A DNA stretch of 8,887 nucleotides from Lachnospiraceae bacterium (GTDB lineage Bacteria > Bacillota_A > Clostridia > Lachnospirales > Lachnospiraceae), in NCBI GenBank assembly GCA_024690425.1, contig JAILCT010000245.1, forward strand, positions 1-8,887. Reading direction: 5' to 3'. Below are positions 5,908 through 8,887 of this stretch, in pieces; positions within the stretch are counted from its first letter, which is position 1; every line of letters starts with the position of its first letter. Both the position numbers and the translations under genes were made by a program. Below the pieces are notes generated by a model. That model had not been told where the DNA came from and ran no database searches. It was given only the letters and a program-made list of their open reading frames with translations.

Positions 5908-7692
5908 ATGAGTTTTGTTAAGTATCTCTGTTGTTACCTTATCTATAAAGGCTTCAAGGCTCATAACCTCGGTCTCGCCGGTATCACGGCTTCTTACGCT
6001 TACGGTGCCTTCGTCGGCTTCCTTCTGGCCGATGATCAGCATGTAAGGACAGCGGTCAACCTGCTGGGCTTCACGTATCTTATATCCGATCTTCTCATTT
6101 CTGTCATCAAGCTGGACACGGACACCGTTATTCTCTATAGCATCTGCAACCTTGGCTGCATAGTCATTCGTCTTCTCACTAACAGGCAATACCTTGACCT
6201 GAAGGGGAGCCAGCCATACAGGGAACTTACCCTTGGTTTCTTCGATGATGTAAGCCATGAAACGGTCAAGTGATCCGAGTATCGCACGGTGGAGAACAAC
6301 GGGAGTCTTCTCGGAACCGTCGGAATCGATATACTTAAGATCGAACTTGGCGGGCAGGCAGAAGTCAAGCTGGCAGGTCGAGAGTGTATATTCAACACCG
6401 ACTGCGGGCTTAACGTTGATATCAAGCTTGGGACCGTAGAAGGCTGCTTCGCCGATCTCTTCGGTATAATCAATACCTATATCATTAAGAACCTGGCGGA
6501 GGGCATCCTCTGCAGTATTCCACATCTCATCATCGGGATGATATTTCTTGGTGTCGGCAGGATCCCTTAAGGAGAGTACACACCTGTAATCGGTAATCCC
6601 GAAATCCTTATATACTTCGAAGATAAGATCAACAACACGGTTTACCTCGTCCTTGATCTGGGCAGGCGTTACGAAGAGGTGGGCATCATTCTGGCAGAAG
6701 TGACGGCCGCGCTCTATACCCTTAAGTGAACCGCTTGGCTCAAAACGGAAGTCGTGGGCTATCTCACCTATCCTTATGGGGAGCTCGCGATAGCTGTGCG
6801 GCTTATTGGCGTAAATCATCATATGATGAGGGCAGTTCATCGGACGTAGTACGAAGTTCTCACCTTCAACTTCCATTGCGGGGAACATGTTCTCCTTATA
6901 ATGATCCCAGTGGCCTGAAGTCTGGTAAAGGGCTACCGTACCGACGCAGGGAGTAAGAACATGCTGATAACCGAGCTTAAGTTCCTTATCCCTTATATAA
7001 TCCTCAAGCTCTCTCCAAAGGGTATAGCCCTTGGGAAGGAACATGGGAAGTCCCTTGCCGATAAGGTCATCTGACATGAAGAGTGACATTTCCTTACCTA
7101 TCTTACGGTGATCCCTGGCCTTGGCTTCCTCAGCCTGCTTCTCATATTCTTCAAGTTCATCCTTGGTCTGGAAGGCAACTCCGTTGATCCTTGTGAGCAT
7201 CTTGCGGCTTGCATCATTCTTCCAGTAAGCACCGGACTGACCGGTTATCTTAAAGGCCTTAAGGTTCTTGGTATATGTGATGTGGGGGCCCACACACATA
7301 TCTACATAGTCGCCCTGCTGGAAGAAGGTAATTATCGCATCCTCGGCAAGGTCGCCTATATGCTCCTCCTTATATTTGGCACCGCGCTCCTTAAGATACT
7401 TTATGGAATCCTCGCGGCTTAATGTAAAGGTCTTGAAGGGAAGGTTCTCCTTGATTATCTTCTTCATCTCAGCTTCAATGCCTGCAAGATCTTCGTCGGT
7501 GAGCTTCTTATCGCCGAGATCCACATCGTAATAGAAGCCCCTGTCAGTTGCGGGACCATAGGCAAAATCAGCCTCAGGGTAGAGCCTCTGGATAGCCTGC
7601 GCCATTATATGGGCGGCAGAGTGGCGAAGTACATGAGTTACTTCCTCCTGCGGACATTCATCGACATGTCCGTCATTGTAAAGAATTTTCAT
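5905..7692 (-). CDS. thrS: Threonine-tRNA ligase without TGS domain
   Basis: A 595-residue class II threonyl-tRNA synthetase, which charges tRNA-Thr using ATP. The start is the ATG at 7692-7690, with AGGAGG at 7706-7701; a longer open frame upstream runs into the T-box leader and is not coding. The editing domain follows almost at once: HSAAH (24-28) and C133/H137 in DMCVGPH match the HxxxH and C/H editing-site residues. The catalytic core has RPMNCPHH (C287), motif 2 around FRFEPSGSLKGIERGRHFCQNDAH (H338) and VVLHRAILGS (H468), giving the C/H/H zinc set that recognises threonine. The anticodon-binding domain is about 492-595. Only about 20 residues precede the editing domain, so the ~60-residue N-terminal TGS domain of E. 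coli-type ThrRS is absent. The gene is convergent with khpA and divergent from infC. Confidence 0.97.
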   Translation of the reverse strand: MKILYNDGHVDECPQEEVTHVLRHSAAHIMAQAIQRLYPEADFAYGPATDRGFYYDVDLGDKKLTDEDLAGIEAEMKKIIKENLPFKTFTLSREDSIKYLKERGAKYKEEHIGDLAEDAIITFFQQGDYVDMCVGPHITYTKNLKAFKITGQSGAYWKNDASRKMLTRINGVAFQTKDELEEYEKQAEEAKARDHRKIGKEMSLFMSDDLIGKGLPMFLPKGYTLWRELEDYIRDKELKLGYQHVLTPCVGTVALYQTSGHWDHYKENMFPAMEVEGENFVLRPMNCPHHMMIYANKPHSYRELPIRIGEIAHDFRFEPSGSLKGIERGRHFCQNDAHLFVTPAQIKDEVNRVVDLIFEVYKDFGITDYRCVLSLRDPADTKKYHPDDEMWNTAEDALRQVLNDIGIDYTEEIGEAAFYGPKLDINVKPAVGVEYTLSTCQLDFCLPAKFDLKYIDSDGSEKTPVVLHRAILGSLDRFMAYIIEETKGKFPVWLAPLQVKVLPVSEKTNDYAAKVADAIENNGVRVQLDDRNEKIGYKIREAQQVDRCPYMLIIGQKEADEGTVSVRSRDTGETEVMSLEAFIDKVTTEILNKTH

Positions 7693-7707
7693 ACTGCATT
7701 CCTCCTC

Positions 7708-7741
7708 AAAATAATAAAAGCACCCCTGTCTCCAAGGGTGC
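7708..7741 (-). terminator. T-box regulated intrinsic terminator
   Basis: On the - strand GCACCCTT (7741-7734) pairs with AGGGGTGC (7727-7720), an 8-bp stem with one G-U pair and a 6-base loop, followed by TTTTATTATTTT (7719-7708). Its left arm is also needed by the antiterminator, so the two folds exclude each other. Confidence 0.92.
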
Positions 7742-7933
7742 TGGTCGCACGGTACCACCTTGATCTTTCACTCGCATGCCCCGATAACGGAGGGCTTCCG
7801 TCATGCTTGCGGTTAAACCTTTCTCGCATGCAGCTCGGGAGTGGTGTCCGCTGTATCTGTACGATGCAATCCCACCGCCTGCATCTCTCTTTGGTACAGT
7901 GATAACAACTTCGGTCTCCTTCATTGCCATTTG
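7708..7933 (-). promoter_or_regulatory. Threonine T-box riboswitch leader of thrS
   Basis: The leader senses uncharged tRNA-Thr. Reading the - strand, Stem I contains the arm CTGTAC/GTACAG, an AGAGA bulge, and the distal stem GATGCA/TGCATC closing a loop with GGTGGGA. The specifier loop is closed below by GGAG/CTCC and has ACC (7845-7843), a threonine codon, followed by A. Further down is the T-box sequence AGGTGGTACCGTGC (7760-7747). The antiterminator can form from CAAGG (7762-7758) with CCTTG (7737-7733) and GTGC (7750-7747) with GCAC (7741-7738), leaving the 7-base TGGTACC bulge. Its UGGU would pair with the ACCA end of uncharged tRNA-Thr. The alternative fold is the terminator at 7741-7720. 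High uncharged tRNA should therefore raise thrS expression. Confidence 0.95.
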
Positions 7934-7960
7934 ACAGCTATTCTAACATAAGAGTAAAAT
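7931..7960 (+). promoter_or_regulatory. Possible second infC-directed promoter overlapping the thrS promoter
   Basis: TTGACA (7931-7936) is a perfect -35 match, followed after 18 bases by TAAAAT (7955-7960), a 5/6 -10 match. A transcript would start near 7967 and run into the infC leader. It lies on the opposite strand of the thrS promoter and physically overlaps it. AT-rich sequence makes chance matches possible. Confidence 0.4.
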
Positions 7961-7969
7961 AAATGCCAT
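7940..7969 (-). promoter_or_regulatory. Candidate promoter of the thrS T-box transcript
   Basis: On the - strand TAGAAT (7945-7940) is a 5/6 match to the -10 box, preceded by an extended TG motif. ATGGCA (7969-7964) is a 4/6 -35 match at an 18-base spacing. The predicted start near 7933 is just before Stem I. The -35 is weak, so the extended -10 may carry the recognition. Confidence 0.6.
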
Positions 7970-8029
7970 AGTTTTTCTTTCTTTATTTTGGATTATTTGC
8001 AAAATGCCGAAAAAACAGGGATTTATTAC

Positions 8030-8058
8030 TTGACACTTCAGGTTATGTGTGTTAATTT
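8030..8058 (+). promoter_or_regulatory. Promoter of the infC-rpmI operon
   Basis: A perfect -35 TTGACA (8030-8035), a 17-base spacer and a weak -10 TAATTT (8053-8058) with an extended TG (8050-8051). The predicted start near 8065 leaves a leader of about 170 bases before infC. The 60 or so bases to its left (7970-8029) are AT-rich, and I see nothing else in them. Confidence 0.7.
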
Positions 8059-8062
8059 ATCT

Positions 8063-8212
8063 AGGTGCGAAAGCACGGCAAGCAGGATTTCCATCCTCAC
8101 CCCGGGACTTAAAGGTGTTACCGGGCGTTTAAATCAGAAATTATCTAATTGATTTTATATGGTTTAAATGTTTAATAGGTGGATGCTTGTCATTCACCTA
8201 TTTTATTTGTTT
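8063..8212 (+). promoter_or_regulatory. Structured infC leader, candidate L20-type autogenous control element
   Basis: Successive foldable elements are visible. GTGC-GAAA-GCAC (8065-8076) is a GNRA-capped hairpin. AGGAT/ATCCT (8084-8097) is a short hairpin. CCCGG (8101-8105) pairs with CCGGG (8121-8125), and its loop contains GGTG (8114-8117), which could pair with CACC (8098-8101) in place of the CCCGG stem's first base. AAATCA/TGATTT (8131-8155) follows. The leader ends in the terminator at 8174-8202. In Firmicutes the infC-rpmI-rplT operon is often repressed by ribosomal protein L20 binding a leader that mimics 23S rRNA and triggers termination. The position and terminator fit that scheme; I cannot confirm the L20 binding fold by eye. 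Confidence 0.6.
8174..8212 (+). terminator. Leader attenuator terminator upstream of infC
   Basis: AATAGGTGGATG (8174-8185) pairs with 8191-8202 as a 12-bp stem with one G-U pair and a CTTGT loop, followed by TTATTTGTTTG. It lies between the infC promoter and the gene, about 20 bases before the ribosome site, so it must be bypassed for infC expression. Confidence 0.75.
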
Positions 8213-8237
8213 GAAGATGTTAAGGGAGGGTACGACA

Positions 8238-8747
8238 ATTAGCGATTTAATGATCAACGAACAGATTCGTGACAAGGAAGTACGTGTAATCGGTGAAGAC
8301 GGTGAGCAGCTTGGCATCATGTCTTCCAAGGAAGCGCAGCAGCTCGCTGATGATGCAGGTCTTGATCTTGTAAAGATAGCACCTACCGCCAAGCCGCCTG
8401 TATGCAGGATAGTGGATTATGGTAAGTTCAAGTATGAACAGACACGTAAGGAGAAGGAAGCACGTAAGAAGCAGCACACTGTTGAGATCAAGGAAATCCG
8501 CATGTCACCCAATATCGATACCAATGATCTTAATACCAAGGTCAATGCTGCAAGGAAGTTCCTTCAGAAGGGCGACAGGGTTAAGGTTACACTTCGTTTC
8601 AGGGGACGTGAGATGGCCCACATGAACAACAGCAAGTATATCCTGGATGATTTTGCCGAGGCTCTTTCGGATTGTGCGGTGGTTGAGAAGGCACCCAAGG
8701 TCGAAGGCAGAACGATGACCATGTTTTTAACTGAGAAGCGCGGCTAA
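8238..8747 (+). CDS. infC: Translation initiation factor IF-3, probable ATT start
   Basis: IF-3 binds the 30S subunit, blocks 50S joining and checks start-codon and initiator-tRNA pairing. From ATT 8238 the product is 169 residues, the family's usual size. The N domain has INEQIRDKEVRVIG and AKPPVCRIVDYGKFKYE (51-67), a charged Lys-rich linker follows (about 68-82), and the C domain has IRMSPNIDTNDLNTK (87-101) and VTLRFRGREM (117-126). AGGGAGG (8223-8229) lies 8 bases before ATT, but 20 bases before ATG 8250 and after ATG 8217, so ATT is the best start. AUU starts are known for infC in E. coli and related cases, where IF-3 represses its own translation. rpmI follows after 43 bases with no terminator. 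Confidence 0.95.
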   Translation: MSDLMINEQIRDKEVRVIGEDGEQLGIMSSKEAQQLADDAGLDLVKIAPTAKPPVCRIVDYGKFKYEQTRKEKEARKKQHTVEIKEIRMSPNIDTNDLNTKVNAARKFLQKGDRVKVTLRFRGREMAHMNNSKYILDDFAEALSDCAVVEKAPKVEGRTMTMFLTEKRG

Positions 8748-8790
8748 GCCACGCAGTTAAAATAGAAAGAATAATTAGGAGGAAGAAACA

Positions 8791-8887
8791 ATGCCAAAAA
8801 TCAAGACAAACAGATCAGCAGCTAAGCGTTTCAAGGTTACCGGAACGGGAAAGCTTAAGAGGAACAAGGCTTACAGGCGTCATATCC
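8791..8887 (+). CDS. rpmI: 50S ribosomal protein L35 (3' end missing)
   Basis: Thirty-two codons are visible before the window edge: [20 protein letters not shown] and then [12 protein letters not shown], the typical basic N-terminal half of L35 (about 65 residues when complete). AGGAGG (8777-8782) stands 8 bases before the ATG. It follows infC in the conserved infC-rpmI-rplT order; rplT would be expected just beyond the window. Confidence 0.97.
   Translation, partial: MPKIKTNRSAAKRFKVTGTGKLKRNKAYRRHI

Noticed and set aside
7609..7902. 97-codon + strand frame antisense to thrS and its leader
   Set aside because: No ribosome site or domain. It is a shadow of thrS codons and of the structured RNA leader.
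7706..7930. 74-codon - strand frame, and the upstream extension of thrS, across the leader
   Set aside because: The region is fully accounted for by T-box elements. The thrS ribosome site and ATG at 7692 fit the family, and the extension peptide has no ThrRS similarity.
8187..8237. N-terminal extension of infC from an upstream TTG or ATG 8217
   Set aside because: It would be translated through the leader terminator and/or the Shine-Dalgarno sequence, has no ribosome site of its own, and adds residues not found in IF-3.
1..8887. Defence system, prophage, integron, CRISPR or insertion sequence
   Set aside because: Every gene-sized region is explained by known housekeeping or cofactor genes. 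No direct repeat array, transposase, integrase or terminal inverted repeats were found.

Overview
The window looks like chromosomal DNA of a mid-GC Firmicute, most likely a clostridial Lachnospiraceae-type organism. That placement is an inference. It rests on strong AGGAGG-type ribosome binding sites, a T-box in front of thrS, an infC-rpmI operon with a terminator-bearing leader, the ylxM-ffh-rpsP-khpA order, a ThrRS lacking the TGS domain, and heavy use of AGG (Arg) and ATA (Ile) in the less conserved genes. No mobile element, CRISPR array, rRNA, tRNA or phage gene is visible.

Region 1 (1-3557, + strand) is a molybdenum-cofactor operon that enters from the left. It holds moeA (start missing), a stand-alone MoCF-domain molybdopterin-binding protein with a four-cysteine tail, a MobB-MoaC fusion, and a MobA-type nucleotidyltransferase that overlaps the fusion by 11 bases. 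Together they cover cPMP formation (MoaC half), molybdate insertion (MoeA) and nucleotide attachment (MobA/MobB). No MoaA, MoaD/E or molybdoenzyme lies in the window. The operon ends at a perfect 14-bp hairpin whose right arm also carries the -35 box of the next operon.

Region 2 (3594-5895, + strand) is the protein-targeting and ribosome operon ylxM-ffh-rpsP-khpA. It ends in a hairpin shared with the convergent gene thrS. The rimM-trmD-rplS genes that often follow khpA in Firmicutes are not present.

Region 3 (5905-7969, - strand) is thrS (595 aa, no TGS domain) behind a complete T-box leader. The leader has an ACC threonine specifier, a UGGU acceptor-binding bulge, an antiterminator and a competing terminator. 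Region 4 (about 7931-8887, + strand) is the divergent infC-rpmI operon. It has a perfect TTGACA promoter, a structured leader ending in an intrinsic terminator (candidate L20-type autogenous control), an infC that appears to start at ATT, and the first 32 codons of rpmI.

I see no clearly new biological system. The points most worth a second look are the terminator/promoter overlap at 3571-3622, the MobB-MoaC fusion, the Cys-tailed MoCF protein, the infC leader, and overlapping opposed promoter motifs between thrS and infC.
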